NCBI RefSeq assembly: GCF_019186805.1
Contig: NZ_CP066783.1
Span: forward strand, 4,601,501 to 4,665,500
DNA: 64,000 nt
Direction of reading: 5' to 3'
DNA from: Comamonas fluminis
GTDB taxonomy: Bacteria; Pseudomonadota; Gammaproteobacteria; Burkholderiales; Burkholderiaceae_C
The position numbers and the translations under genes were made by a program. Positions within the stretch are counted from its first letter, which is position 1, and each line of letters starts with the position of its first letter. The notes below the pieces were generated by a model that had not been told where the DNA came from, ran no database searches, and was given only the letters and a program-made list of their open reading frames with translations. Shown here piece after piece: positions 47,639 through 56,153 of the stretch.

Positions 47639-48707
47639 GACACCCGCTTCTGCCCGCGCCACACTGCACATGCCGCTGGCCCCGGCTTACCTGCAATGGC
47701 TGATGGAGCACTTGCAGCAAGAAGGCGTACAGGTCACAGCAGGGAGCGCAGCCGGCAGTCACCGGCTGATGATGGATAGCGTGGGCACGCTGGAGCTGAA
47801 CACCCGCGCAGATGAGATGCTGGAATGCGAAGTCTGGCCCGTGGACGCACCCATGCTGGCCTTGATCAAGATGTCGCTGCTGGAGCACGCGCAGGAATTC
47901 TTGAGCGAGCAGCAGCAAGACCCCCAGCGCATCTCTATCGTCTGGAGCGATGCAGACGGCGACGATGCGCTGGCCCGCCCCGGCTTTCAGCGCCTGCGGG
48001 TGCTGCAGCGCACCGACATCACGGCGCGCATGCGGCGCTTTCGACTGCAGGCAGAGCACCTGCCCAGCTTGATTGACGGCGACGGTCTTCACCTGCGCCT
48101 GCTGCTGCCTGCGCCCGGCCAGCCAGCCCTGTGGCCCACCATGGGCAGCGAAGGCCGACTGCAATACCCCGAATCCGCACCACCGCTGCCGCAGCGCATC
48201 TACACCATCGTCCACAGCCATGTGCAGGAAGGCTGGATAGAGATCGACATGCTGCGCCATGGCCATGCCACATCAGCCGCCGATGCACCGGGCAGCCACT
48301 GGGCAGACATGGCGCAGCCCGGCGACGAGGTGGGAGCCATCACCCCGGCTGGTGGTCGCCTGCACAGCGCATCGCGCATGGTGCTGGTGGCAGACAACTG
48401 CGCCCTGCCTGCGCTTGCCAGGCAGCTGCAGAATCTGGCACCCGATGCGCAGGTTCAGGTGATTGCCATGGTGGAAGATGCCGCAGAAATCCGCAGCCTG
48501 CCACTGCCCGAAGACCACAAGCTACGCTGGCTGGTCGCCCCCTCACCTCAGATGCTGCTGCAAACCATGGAGCGGCTGCGGTGGCAGGGCAATCCGCCCG
48601 AACGGCTCTGGGCCGCCTGCGGTGATGCCCATGCCAAGGCCTTGCGCCACTGGGTGCGAGAGCAACAGCCGCAGCTGCGCTCGCAGATCAGCAGTTACTG
48701 GCGCTAA
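47628..48707 (+). CDS. DUF2218-SIP fusion, ferric-siderophore reductase
   Basis: 359 residues in two parts. Residues about 12-95 form a DUF2218 domain (YLQWLMEHLQQEGVQV then LNTRADEMLECEVWP). The rest is a siderophore-interacting flavoprotein: FAD-binding part with RIYTIVHSHVQEGWIEIDMLRHG and C-terminal part with VLVADNCALPALARQL and RLWAACGDAHAKALRHWV. Such enzymes reduce ferric siderophores in the cytosol to release iron. The ATG at 47628 lies inside the importer gene (11-base overlap). Last gene of the module, followed by a terminator. Confidence 0.88.
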   Translation: MTAETPASARATLHMPLAPAYLQWLMEHLQQEGVQVTAGSAAGSHRLMMDSVGTLELNTRADEMLECEVWPVDAPMLALIKMSLLEHAQEFLSEQQQDPQRISIVWSDADGDDALARPGFQRLRVLQRTDITARMRRFRLQAEHLPSLIDGDGLHLRLLLPAPGQPALWPTMGSEGRLQYPESAPPLPQRIYTIVHSHVQEGWIEIDMLRHGHATSAADAPGSHWADMAQPGDEVGAITPAGGRLHSASRMVLVADNCALPALARQLQNLAPDAQVQVIAMVEDAAEIRSLPLPEDHKLRWLVAPSPQMLLQTMERLRWQGNPPERLWAACGDAHAKALRHWVREQQPQLRSQISSYWR

Positions 48708-48720
48708 GGCCAAGGCCACA

Positions 48721-48756
48721 AAAAAGCCCGCAGGGCAAACCTTGCGGGCTTTGATT
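48721..48756. terminator. Bidirectional terminator between the iron module and fba
   Basis: Stem GCCCGCA/TGCGGGC with an A-run on the left and TTTGATTGTTTT on the right. It lies between two converging transcripts and can end both. Confidence 0.9.
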
Positions 48757-48764
48757 GTTTTGAG

Positions 48765-48804
48765 CCTCAGGCGCTTTACAGAAAAGCGCCAGCAGCTATC
48801 AAAA
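48765..48804. repeat. AGCGCTT dispersed repeat, copy 4
   Basis: GGCGCTTTACAGAAAAGCGCC hairpin followed by the tail AGCAGCTATCAAAAC, just outside the fba stop codon. Confidence 0.7.
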
Positions 48805-48812
48805 CAGAAGTA

Positions 48813-49877
48813 TTACTTGACCAGCTGGGCCAGATCGCCAGCGGAGTACTTCTTGGCCATTTGATCCAGGCTGTAGCCCTTGATCTTGCCCCCCTGGCCT
48901 TCGCAGCCGAACTCGATGTAGCGAGCCTTGCAGACCAGCTTGGCGGCTTCGCGGGCAGGCTTGAGCCATTCGCGGGCATCGAACTTGTCGGGGTTCTCGG
49001 CCATGAACTTGCGCACGGCGCCCGTCATTGCCAGGCGGATGTCGGTGTCGATGTTGATCTTGCGCACGCCGAACTTGATGGCTTCCTGGATTTCTTCCAC
49101 GGGCACGCCGTAGGTTTCCTTCATCTTGCCGCCGTACTGGTTGATGATGGCCAGCAGTTCCTGGGGCACGGAAGAAGAGCCGTGCATCACCAGGTGGGTG
49201 TTGGGGATGCGGGCGTGGATTTCCTTGACGCGGCTGATCGCCAGAATGTCGCCTGTAGGCTTGCGGCTGAACTTGTAGGCGCCGTGGCTGGTACCAATGG
49301 CGATGGCCAGAGCATCCAGCTGGGTGGCCTTCACGAACACGGCAGCTTCTTCGGGGTCGGTCAGCATCTGGCTGTGGTCCAGCTTGCCTTCAGCGCCAAT
49401 GCCGTCTTCTTCACCGGCTTCGCCAGTTTCCAGATTGCCCAAGCAGCCCAGTTCGCCTTCGACGGTGGCACCAATCTTGTGGGCCATGGCCACCACTTGC
49501 TGGGTCACGTCCACGTTGTAGTCGAAGGACGAAGGGGTCTTGCCGTCGCTCATCAGCGAGCCGTCCATCATCACCGAGCCAAAGCCCAGGTTCAGTGCGC
49601 CCTGGCAGATATCGGGGGTCGTACCGTGATCCTGGTGCATCACCAGAGGGATGTGGGGGTACTGCTCGGCAGCGGCTTGAATCAGGTGCTTGATGAAGGG
49701 CTCACCGGCGTACTTGCGGGCGCCAGCGCTGGCCTGCAGGATCACGGGTGCGCCGACTTCGTCAGCTGCCGACATCACGGCCTGCACCTGTTCCAGGTTG
49801 TTCACGTTGAAGGCGGGGATGCCATAGCCGTTTTCAGCAGCATGGTCCAGCATTTCGCGCATCGAGATCAAAGGCAT
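48813..49877 (-). CDS. fba: Class II fructose-bisphosphate aldolase
   Basis: Zinc-dependent cleavage of fructose 1,6-bisphosphate in glycolysis, gluconeogenesis and the Calvin cycle. 354 residues of the long class IIA/CbbA type. Zn-ligand and active-site motifs: [45 protein letters not shown] and [15 protein letters not shown]. pyk lies 4.5 kb away and the transketolase gene at the window end, so several central-carbon enzymes map in the region. Confidence 0.96.
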   Translation of the reverse strand: MPLISMREMLDHAAENGYGIPAFNVNNLEQVQAVMSAADEVGAPVILQASAGARKYAGEPFIKHLIQAAAEQYPHIPLVMHQDHGTTPDICQGALNLGFGSVMMDGSLMSDGKTPSSFDYNVDVTQQVVAMAHKIGATVEGELGCLGNLETGEAGEEDGIGAEGKLDHSQMLTDPEEAAVFVKATQLDALAIAIGTSHGAYKFSRKPTGDILAISRVKEIHARIPNTHLVMHGSSSVPQELLAIINQYGGKMKETYGVPVEEIQEAIKFGVRKINIDTDIRLAMTGAVRKFMAENPDKFDAREWLKPAREAAKLVCKARYIEFGCEGQGGKIKGYSLDQMAKKYSAGDLAQLVK

Positions 49878-50007
49878 GGTGGGTTCCGTTCAAAGTTTTT
49901 GAGAGGTAACGCCCCCGGCAATGAATGACTGCAGTGCGCCGCACAACAGCTGTGGCCTGGGGAAAGACCAGCGGTCCCTTTCGGTAACCGCTTAGTAACC
50001 GGCTATT

Positions 50008-51372
50008 TTAACCGGCTGATGGCATTTCCATGCGGTAGCAGGTGGTGAAGCCTTGCGGCGCATCAGTCTGGATGAAACGCCCGCCATGGGCGCGCATGAC
50101 GCGGTCCACGATTTCATGGCCCAGGTGCAGGCTGTCCACCGGGGGCTGGTGCTCAGGCGCCGCATCGCGGCGGCCATCGTCGCAGACCTGTATCCAGGCC
50201 ATCTGCTGCTGCGCATCCAGCCCGGCCTGCACTTCGATCTGCGTGCCGCAAGGGGTGTGGCGCACAGCGTTTTCCACCAGGTTGCGCAGAGCGGAATCCA
50301 GCAGCAGTGCATTGCCACGAACCGTCAGGGCTTGCGGCGCCTCCACCGCAATCACGTCTTCGCGCTGCCAGGCCTGCTGGGCCTGGGCTGCGGCCACATC
50401 GCGGGCAATGTCGGCCCAGTTCACCATCTTCAGCGGCGCATCCTGCATGCCGCGCCCGGCTCTCGCCAGCGTCAGCAACTGATCGAGCACATGTCCTGCA
50501 TGCATGGCGTCCTTGCCAATGCGCTGCAGGGCGGCATGCATGACAGGGTCAGCGCCTTCCCCCGAGCGCGTTGATTCCAGCGCCCGGGCCTGCAGCACGA
50601 TGGAGGCCAGCGGCGTGCGCAGCTCATGGGCCACCTCATTGGCCAGATTGCGTTCACGCACCAGTGCCTCCTGCTGCCGGTCCAGCAAGGTGTTGATGGC
50701 GATGACCATGGGGGCCAGCTCACGCGGCACAGCCTCATCAGAGACCCGCTGGTCCTGATTCAGGTTCAGCCCCTGCACGCGCTGCGTGAGCTGATTCAGA
50801 GGCCTCAGCCCCCGGCGCATGGCCACGCCCAGCGTCACCACGATGATGGGCAGCAGCCAAAAGCCCGGCTCAATCATCTGCATCGCGATGTCATTGGCCA
50901 GGCTGTCGCGCTCGGCCAGCGAAATCATGACGACGACCTTGGCTTTTTTATCCGCACTCCACTGCGTGTAACTGCGCCAGGATTCCTTGGGCTTGCTGCC
51001 AATCGTGGCAAAGCCCTGCTCGATACCGAAATCGGGCAAGGGCGCCTGACCTGTGCGCGAAACGACGGCGCCGTTTTCGTTCCAGAGCACCACACTGAGC
51101 GACTCCTGATAGTCATGGGCATGCAGCCCCGCAGGCGGCTTGACGGGTGTGCTCTCCCGCACAGGAACATCGTCTTGCACATGCCAGTTCAGGGCCAGCG
51201 TGGCCACACTGGCTAGGTGCCCGTCGGTCAGCTCGTCGGCCTCATGCACACCCGTCTGATAGCCCCAGATGACAAAGCTGGCCCAGACCACGGCCAGCGC
51301 CGCCAGCATCCATGCCAGCAGCGTCAGCTGCAGCGAGCTGCGTCCCTGCGTCTTGGGTGCCAAGCTTTTCAC
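50008..51372 (-). CDS. Sensor histidine kinase (PmrB/QseC-like)
   Basis: 454 residues: two membrane helices (about 17-38 and 170-188) bracketing a 130-residue periplasmic domain, then a HAMP-like linker, and the H box EVAHELRTPLAS with phospho-accepting His249. The N box NLVENAVRH is intact. The ATP lid is unusual: the normal DxGxGI reads DDGRRD and the second Gly box reads HLGHEIV. Start overlaps the regulator stop by four bases. Probably paired with the three PAP2 genes opposite. Confidence 0.85.
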   Translation of the reverse strand: MKSLAPKTQGRSSLQLTLLAWMLAALAVVWASFVIWGYQTGVHEADELTDGHLASVATLALNWHVQDDVPVRESTPVKPPAGLHAHDYQESLSVVLWNENGAVVSRTGQAPLPDFGIEQGFATIGSKPKESWRSYTQWSADKKAKVVVMISLAERDSLANDIAMQMIEPGFWLLPIIVVTLGVAMRRGLRPLNQLTQRVQGLNLNQDQRVSDEAVPRELAPMVIAINTLLDRQQEALVRERNLANEVAHELRTPLASIVLQARALESTRSGEGADPVMHAALQRIGKDAMHAGHVLDQLLTLARAGRGMQDAPLKMVNWADIARDVAAAQAQQAWQREDVIAVEAPQALTVRGNALLLDSALRNLVENAVRHTPCGTQIEVQAGLDAQQQMAWIQVCDDGRRDAAPEHQPPVDSLHLGHEIVDRVMRAHGGRFIQTDAPQGFTTCYRMEMPSAG

Positions 51373-52064
51373 TCCTGCTCCTGCGGCATGAAGTAGCCCA
51401 CGCCACGCATGGTCACAATGACCTGAGGACCCAGCTTTTTGCGCAGATGGTGAACATAGACCTCCACCGCATTGCTCTCCACGGCTTCGCCCCAGCTGTA
51501 GAGGTGCTCCTCAATCTGCGCGCGCGACAGCACGCGGCCCCGCACCTGCAGCAAGGCCCACAGCACGGCAAATTCACGCGGGGACACTTCCACCTTGCGC
51601 CCAGCCTGCTTCAGCGTTCGGGATGCGGGGTCTATCTCCAGATCGCCATGGCGAATCACCGGCGATGCCTGCCCTGCAGCGCGGCGCATCATGGCGCGCA
51701 GCCTTGCTTCCAGCTCATCCATGTCAAAGGGTTTGACGAGATAGTCATCCGCCCCCAGATTCAGGCCCGCCACCCGGTCCTGAACCTGGTCTCGCGCGGT
51801 AAGAATCAGCACCGGCGTGGTCGGGTCTGGCAGCTGCGGCACGCCGGGGCGGGCCGTTTGCGCACGCAGGCGGCGCACAATCTCGCTGCCATCACCATCC
51901 GGCAAGCCCAGATCCAGCAGCACGGCATCAAAGCGCTCGCTGCTCAGCGCATGCCAGGCCTGTGCCACGCTGGCACACATGTCCACGGCATAGCCACGCT
52001 GCATGAGATTGGTACGCAGGCCCGCCGCAATACCTTCGTTGTCCTCGACGACCAGAATTCGCAT
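51369..52064 (-). CDS. OmpR-family response regulator (PmrA/QseB-like)
   Basis: 231 residues. Receiver domain with VEDNEG, phospho-acceptor Asp in VLLDLGLPDGDG and Lys in DDYLVKPFD. DNA-binding winged helix with VSPREFAVLWALL and VEVYVHHLRKKLG. An extension to 52112 lacks homology, so the ATG at 52064 is used. Closest in pattern to PmrA/QseB. Divergent from the PAP2 genes, where a PmrA-type box occurs at 52840. Confidence 0.9.
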   Translation of the reverse strand: MRILVVEDNEGIAAGLRTNLMQRGYAVDMCASVAQAWHALSSERFDAVLLDLGLPDGDGSEIVRRLRAQTARPGVPQLPDPTTPVLILTARDQVQDRVAGLNLGADDYLVKPFDMDELEARLRAMMRRAAGQASPVIRHGDLEIDPASRTLKQAGRKVEVSPREFAVLWALLQVRGRVLSRAQIEEHLYSWGEAVESNAVEVYVHHLRKKLGPQVIVTMRGVGYFMPQEQE

Positions 52065-52235
52065 GGCTGCATTGTGCGGGGCAATCGAATATCCACCGGG
52101 TTCACACGCCAACCGCAGCCCAGCGCACTTTTAGCAGAGGCTGGCTGCGCCCCGCCGTGCAGGCCTTGCCGACCGACATTCTTCGCCCTCTGGTTTGCGT
52201 TTAACATTTTGGCAATTCAACCCAGCAGCGCACCC

Positions 52236-52823
52236 ATGTTCTCTTTCGACCCCCTGTTGTTTGCGCTGTTCAATGCCGACGCCCAGACGCCCTGGTACAG
52301 CATCCAGCTGGCGCGCATCCTCTCGCAATGGGTGCCCAACCTCAGTGCCGTACTGGTACTTGGCACCCTGGTCTTCGGCTCCCCCGCCCTGCGCCGCAAT
52401 ATGCTGATGCTGCTGCTTTCCATGGCGCTGGCCTGGCTGATGGTCAGACTCATTCGCTGGGGCTTTCCCACGCAGCGCCCCTATCAGATGGAGCTGGGCA
52501 CGCTCTGGGTGCATCACGGCGGGCGCTCCAGCTTTCCCAGCCAGCACGCCAGCGGTGCCTTTGCGCTGGCAATGGCCATCAGTCTGGGTGTCACCCGCCA
52601 TCGCAAATGGCTGGTCGTTCTGGCCTGGGGCGCGGCCATTGCCATGGCCTGGAGCCGGGTCCACCTGGGCGTGCACTTTGTGTCCGACGTGCTGGCGGGT
52701 GCCCTGCTCGGCATGCTCAGCGCCTGCCTGATCTGGCGTGCCACCCTCCAGCTGCGACGACGCCGTCATCTGCGCGTGCTGCCCAGAATCCGGCAGCTGC
52801 GCCTGCGCTGGTCCGGCGGGTAA
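52236..52823 (+). CDS. PAP2-family membrane phosphatase 1
   Basis: 195 residues with five or six hydrophobic helices and all three PAP2 signatures: RWGFPTQRP, SFPSQHASG and SRVHLGVHFVSD. Family members dephosphorylate undecaprenyl pyrophosphate, phosphatidic acid or lipid A. A longer open frame from 51312 is an artefact crossing the regulator. The third gene of the array (53656) is clearly its paralogue. Divergent from the response regulator. Confidence 0.88.
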   Translation: MFSFDPLLFALFNADAQTPWYSIQLARILSQWVPNLSAVLVLGTLVFGSPALRRNMLMLLLSMALAWLMVRLIRWGFPTQRPYQMELGTLWVHHGGRSSFPSQHASGAFALAMAISLGVTRHRKWLVVLAWGAAIAMAWSRVHLGVHFVSDVLAGALLGMLSACLIWRATLQLRRRRHLRVLPRIRQLRLRWSGG

Positions 52824-52839
52824 CCCCCTCACCAGCCGC

Positions 52840-52856
52840 TTTAAGCGCGCATTAAG
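52840..52856 (+). promoter_or_regulatory. PmrA-type operator (direct repeat)
   Basis: TTTAAG and ATTAAG separated by five bases, the 11-base period of PmrA boxes (CTTAAT-N5-CTTAAT in Salmonella). A -10-like TATGGT follows about nine bases later at 52867, the spacing used by OmpR-family activators. Confidence 0.65.
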
Positions 52857-52879
52857 ACGCGCTTTCTATGGTGGCGGTC

Positions 52880-53611
52880 ATGCGTTCCTCTGCCGCCCTT
52901 GCCCCCACCACCCACGAAGCCACACCACTCAAGGTCCTGAGCTGGACGCTTGTTTCCCTGGCCTGCGTGCTGGCCTGGGACCTGAGCGGGCTGGACATGC
53001 CCATGGCCCACTGGTTTGGCAACAGCCAGGGCTTTGCGCTGAAAAATGACTGGTTCATGGTCAATATTGCCCACGAAGGTGCGCGCAAGCTGGCCTGGGT
53101 CATTGTTCTTGGCCTGAGTCTGATGATCTGGTGGCCGCAGGGCCTGTTGCGCAAAGTGCCTTATTCACGCCGCGTTCAGCTCGTCGTGGGCGCCTTGCTT
53201 TCGCTGATCGTCATGGCGCTCATGAAGCGCGTCAGCGCCACCAGCTGCCCCTGGGACATCAGTGATTTCGGCGGTGTCGGCCACTATGTCTCTCACTGGG
53301 CCTGGGGCGTGACGGACGGTGGCGGCGGGCACTGCTTTCCGGCTGGCCATGCCTCGGCAGGCTTTGCCTTCATCAGCGGCTATTTTGCGCTGCGCCACTC
53401 CCTGCCGCGCACCGCCCGGGTCTGGCTGGCAACGGCCTTGCTCGCAGGCTTTGCACTGGGGCTGGCGCAACAGATGCGAGGCGCCCACTTTATGAGTCAC
53501 ACGCTGTGGACAGGCTGGCTGTGCTGGGCCTGCGGCTGGATCTGTGACCTGGTCGTCACCCGCCAGCAGGCCCAGCGCGACCTGGGCGACGCCGCACTCG
53601 CGCAGGACTGA
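52880..53611 (+). CDS. PAP2-family membrane phosphatase 2
   Basis: 243 residues from the ATG at 52880. An ATG at 52868 is possible but lies inside the predicted -10 element. The motifs are KRVSATSCPWD, FPAGHASAGF and RGAHFMSHTLWT, a PAP2 subgroup in which the last Asp is replaced and the first motif ends in CPWD. It differs clearly from its two neighbours, so it is not a simple duplicate. Predicted to be transcribed from its own PmrA-box promoter. Confidence 0.85.
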   Translation: MRSSAALAPTTHEATPLKVLSWTLVSLACVLAWDLSGLDMPMAHWFGNSQGFALKNDWFMVNIAHEGARKLAWVIVLGLSLMIWWPQGLLRKVPYSRRVQLVVGALLSLIVMALMKRVSATSCPWDISDFGGVGHYVSHWAWGVTDGGGGHCFPAGHASAGFAFISGYFALRHSLPRTARVWLATALLAGFALGLAQQMRGAHFMSHTLWTGWLCWACGWICDLVVTRQQAQRDLGDAALAQD

Positions 53612-53655
53612 GCCAAGACCGAGCGCCCGACCCATATTTTCAGAAAGACTTTGCC

Positions 53656-54231
53656 ATGCTGCCCTTCGACCCACCCGTCTTTCATTTTCTGAATGCCAAT
53701 GCCCAGAGCCCGCTGTGGTGGATACAGGCATCGCGCTTTGCCTCCAACTGGCTTCCCACCCTGTGCGCCCTGCCCGTCATTGCGGCCATGCTGGCACTGG
53801 GCAAGGGCTGGCGACGCAGCCTGCAACTGGCTCTGCTGTCCATGGCTGTTGCGTGGATTGCCTGCCGCCTGATTCGCTGGGGCATCCCCATGCCCCGGCC
53901 CGCCCAGCTGGGCATGGGTCATCAGTGGATACAGCACGGCTCCAGCGCCAGCTTTCCCAGCATGCATGCGGCGGGCGCATTTGCTCTGGCCATGGGTGTC
54001 AATCTGGGCGTAGGCCGGCACCAGCGCTGGCTGCTCATCTGCAGCTGGACCCTGGCCATCGGCGTCGCCCTCAGCCGCGTCGTGCTGGGCGTGCACTTTC
54101 CGTCCGACATACTGGCCGGCATGCTGACTGGCGCCGTCAGCGCCGCCCTGGTCTGGCGCAGCACCCTGCACATCAAACAAGCCCAGCGCCGCAAACGCCT
54201 GAAACAGCGCCTGCAACCCCAGACCAGCTAA
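53656..54231 (+). CDS. PAP2-family membrane phosphatase 3
   Basis: 191 residues, a close paralogue of the gene at 52236 (both begin with FDP followed by a short hydrophobic stretch). PAP2 motifs RWGIPMPRP, SFPSMHAAG and SRVVLGVHFPSD are intact, and the C-terminus is strongly basic. Ends at a terminator formed by the AGCGCTT repeat. Together with its neighbours it likely remodels lipid A or undecaprenyl phosphate under control of the opposite two-component system. Confidence 0.87.
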   Translation: MLPFDPPVFHFLNANAQSPLWWIQASRFASNWLPTLCALPVIAAMLALGKGWRRSLQLALLSMAVAWIACRLIRWGIPMPRPAQLGMGHQWIQHGSSASFPSMHAAGAFALAMGVNLGVGRHQRWLLICSWTLAIGVALSRVVLGVHFPSDILAGMLTGAVSAALVWRSTLHIKQAQRRKRLKQRLQPQTS

Positions 54232-54235
54232 GCAC

Positions 54236-54290
54236 CGCTATCAAAACAAAAGCTGCCAGCGCTTATCAATAAAGCGCTGGCAGCCTTTTT
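54236..54290. repeat. AGCGCTT dispersed repeat, copy 5, acting as a terminator
   Basis: Perfect 13-base stem GCTGCCAGCGCTT/AAGCGCTGGCAGC (54252-54264 and 54272-54284) followed by CTTTTTC. The best-formed copy of the family, and it has all features of an intrinsic terminator for the PAP2 array. Confidence 0.85.
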
Positions 54291-54305
54291 CTTAGAACTA
54301 GCACA

Positions 54306-54401
54306 CCCCAACAAAGAGACACCGAGCAAGAGCCGCCTCGCGGCGAAGGTGTCGTCCCCCTCCCGAAGAGAGAGGGGGAAGGCGCAAAGCGCCTCAGGGG
54401 G
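54306..54401 (-). repeat. Stop-codon-linked structured repeat, copy 5
   Basis: Lies three bases after the pyk stop codon. Leading box CCCCCTGAGGCGC, hairpin GGCGC/GCGCC, C5/G5 arm and outer stem GACACC/GGTGTC. Directly adjoins the AGCGCTT repeat, so both repeat families meet here. Confidence 0.8.
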
Positions 54402-54404
54402 AGA

Positions 54405-55841
54405 TCACTCCACCCGACAAATCTTGAGCATATTCGTCCCACCGGGCTGGCCCATGGGCTCGCCGCAGGTGATGGCGTACACATCGCCGGACTGCACGAT
54501 GCCGCGTGCCAGCAAATGGCCCTTGGCCTGGTCCAGCGCCATGTCGCGCTCGGCGCTGGTATCCATCAGCAGAGGGCGCACGTTGCGGTACAGCGCCATC
54601 TTGCGCTGCGTGGCCAGCTTGGGCGTCAGGGCATAGATAGGGATGTGAATGCGGTGGCGGCTCATCCACAGCGCGGTCGAGCCGGAATCCGTCAGCGCCA
54701 CGATGGCCTTGGCACCCAGGTGGTGCGCCGTGAACAGCGCGCCAATAGCGATGGCCTGGTCGGTACGCTTGAACTGGCTGTTGCTGAAGTCGGCATCCTT
54801 GACGCGGTCTTCAGCCGCTTCGGCGGCAGCGCAGATGGCGGCCATCTCGCGCACGGTTTCCAGCGGGTACTTGCCGGCTGCAGTTTCGGCGCTCAGCATC
54901 ACGGCGTCCGTGCCATCCAGCACGGCGTTGGCCACGTCGCTGACTTCGGCGCGGGTCGGCACGGGGTTGGTAATCATGGACTCCATCATCTGGGTCGCAG
55001 TGATGACCACCTTGTCCATATCACGCGCCATGGTGATCATTTTTTTCTGCAGCGCAGGCACGGCTGCATTGCCCACTTCCACGGCCAGATCGCCACGGGC
55101 CACCATGATGCCGTCGGAAACCTTGAGGATTTCCTCCAGACGTGGAATGGCTTCAGCACGCTCGATCTTGGCAATCAGGCCAGGCTTGTGGTTGTACTGG
55201 GCAGCGGCCACATTGCACAGCTGGCGGGCCATTTCCATGTCGGTGGCGTTCTTGGGGAAGCTCACGGCCACATAGTCGGCCTGGAAGGACATGGCAGTCT
55301 TGATGTCTTCCATGTCCTTGGCGGTCAGCGCAGGGGCCGTCAGGCCACCACCTTGCTTGTTGATGCCCTTGTTGTTGGACAGTTCACCACCGAGCTTGAC
55401 GACGGTGTGCACTTCTTCGCCGCGCACGGCATCCACCGTGAGCACGATCAGGCCGTCGTTGAGCAGCAGCACATCGCCTGCCTTCACGTCGCGGGGCAGT
55501 TCCTTGTAATCGAGGCCCACGCCGTTGATGTCGCCCAGCTCGGTGCGTGATGCATCCAGCACAAAGCGTTCGCCCGGCTCCAGCATGACCTTGCCTTCTG
55601 CAAACTTGCCCACGCGAATCTTGGGGCCCTGCAGGTCGGCCATGATGGCCACTTCACGGCCCGCACGCTGTGCCGCTTCACGCACCATGGTGGCGCGGTC
55701 GATGTGATCCTGCGCCTTGCCGTGGCTGAAGTTCAGGCGCACGACGTTCACGCCTTCGCGCACCATTTGCTCAAGCAGTTGCGGATCGCTGGAAGCGGGG
55801 CCCAATGTGGCGACGATCTTGGTTGCACGACTCACTTGCAT
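54405..55841 (-). CDS. pyk: Pyruvate kinase
   Basis: Converts phosphoenolpyruvate and ADP to pyruvate and ATP. 478 residues. KIVATLGPASSDP at the start, VRLNFSHG, the ADP/Mg signature region LIAKIERAEAIPRLEEIL with MVARGDLAVEVG, and the C-terminal allosteric domain are all present. An in-frame extension to 55943 is Arg-rich and unsupported. The ATG at 55841 has GAGAGA upstream. Confidence 0.96.
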   Translation of the reverse strand: MQVSRATKIVATLGPASSDPQLLEQMVREGVNVVRLNFSHGKAQDHIDRATMVREAAQRAGREVAIMADLQGPKIRVGKFAEGKVMLEPGERFVLDASRTELGDINGVGLDYKELPRDVKAGDVLLLNDGLIVLTVDAVRGEEVHTVVKLGGELSNNKGINKQGGGLTAPALTAKDMEDIKTAMSFQADYVAVSFPKNATDMEMARQLCNVAAAQYNHKPGLIAKIERAEAIPRLEEILKVSDGIMVARGDLAVEVGNAAVPALQKKMITMARDMDKVVITATQMMESMITNPVPTRAEVSDVANAVLDGTDAVMLSAETAAGKYPLETVREMAAICAAAEAAEDRVKDADFSNSQFKRTDQAIAIGALFTAHHLGAKAIVALTDSGSTALWMSRHRIHIPIYALTPKLATQRKMALYRNVRPLLMDTSAERDMALDQAKGHLLARGIVQSGDVYAITCGEPMGQPGGTNMLKICRVE

Positions 55842-56153
55842 GAAATGTCTCTCTCGCGATGGATTGATGTAATCGGGTTTCAATTCTTGCACGGAAGCGG
55901 TTACATGGCTGCATCTTCGGCGCTGCCGCAACAACGCCGCCACCCGCTGCCGGCTACCTCAAACAGTAGCGGCTTGCGCAGGTCTACCCTGAAAAATTCA
56001 ATCAATAGCGATTAGAACCAATACAGAACATGCGCCAGCAGCTATCAATAATAGAGCGCTTCAGAGTCAGAAAAGCGGCGCACTGAGACTCTTGTGCACT
56101 GCATCAAGCAAGGCGTTGAAACAGTTTTGCCCGGCGGGTTCTAATGCCCGCCC
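55842..56153. other. 312-base intergenic region, pyk to CPBP-like gene
   Basis: Contains the pyk promoter region, copy 6 of the AGCGCTT repeat (56031-56062) and, directly after the stop of the membrane gene, a hairpin GGCGGG/CCCGCC (56134-56153 region, minus strand) that could terminate that gene although its U-run is poor. No gene can be supported here. Confidence 0.6.
56031..56062. repeat. AGCGCTT dispersed repeat, copy 6
   Basis: GCGCCAGCAGCTATCAATAA then GAGCGCTTCAG, the same building blocks in a rearranged, less symmetric form. Confidence 0.5.

Noticed and set aside
51312..52235. Upstream extension of the first PAP2 gene on the plus strand
   Set aside because: It runs antisense through the response regulator, and PAP2 homology begins only at 52236.
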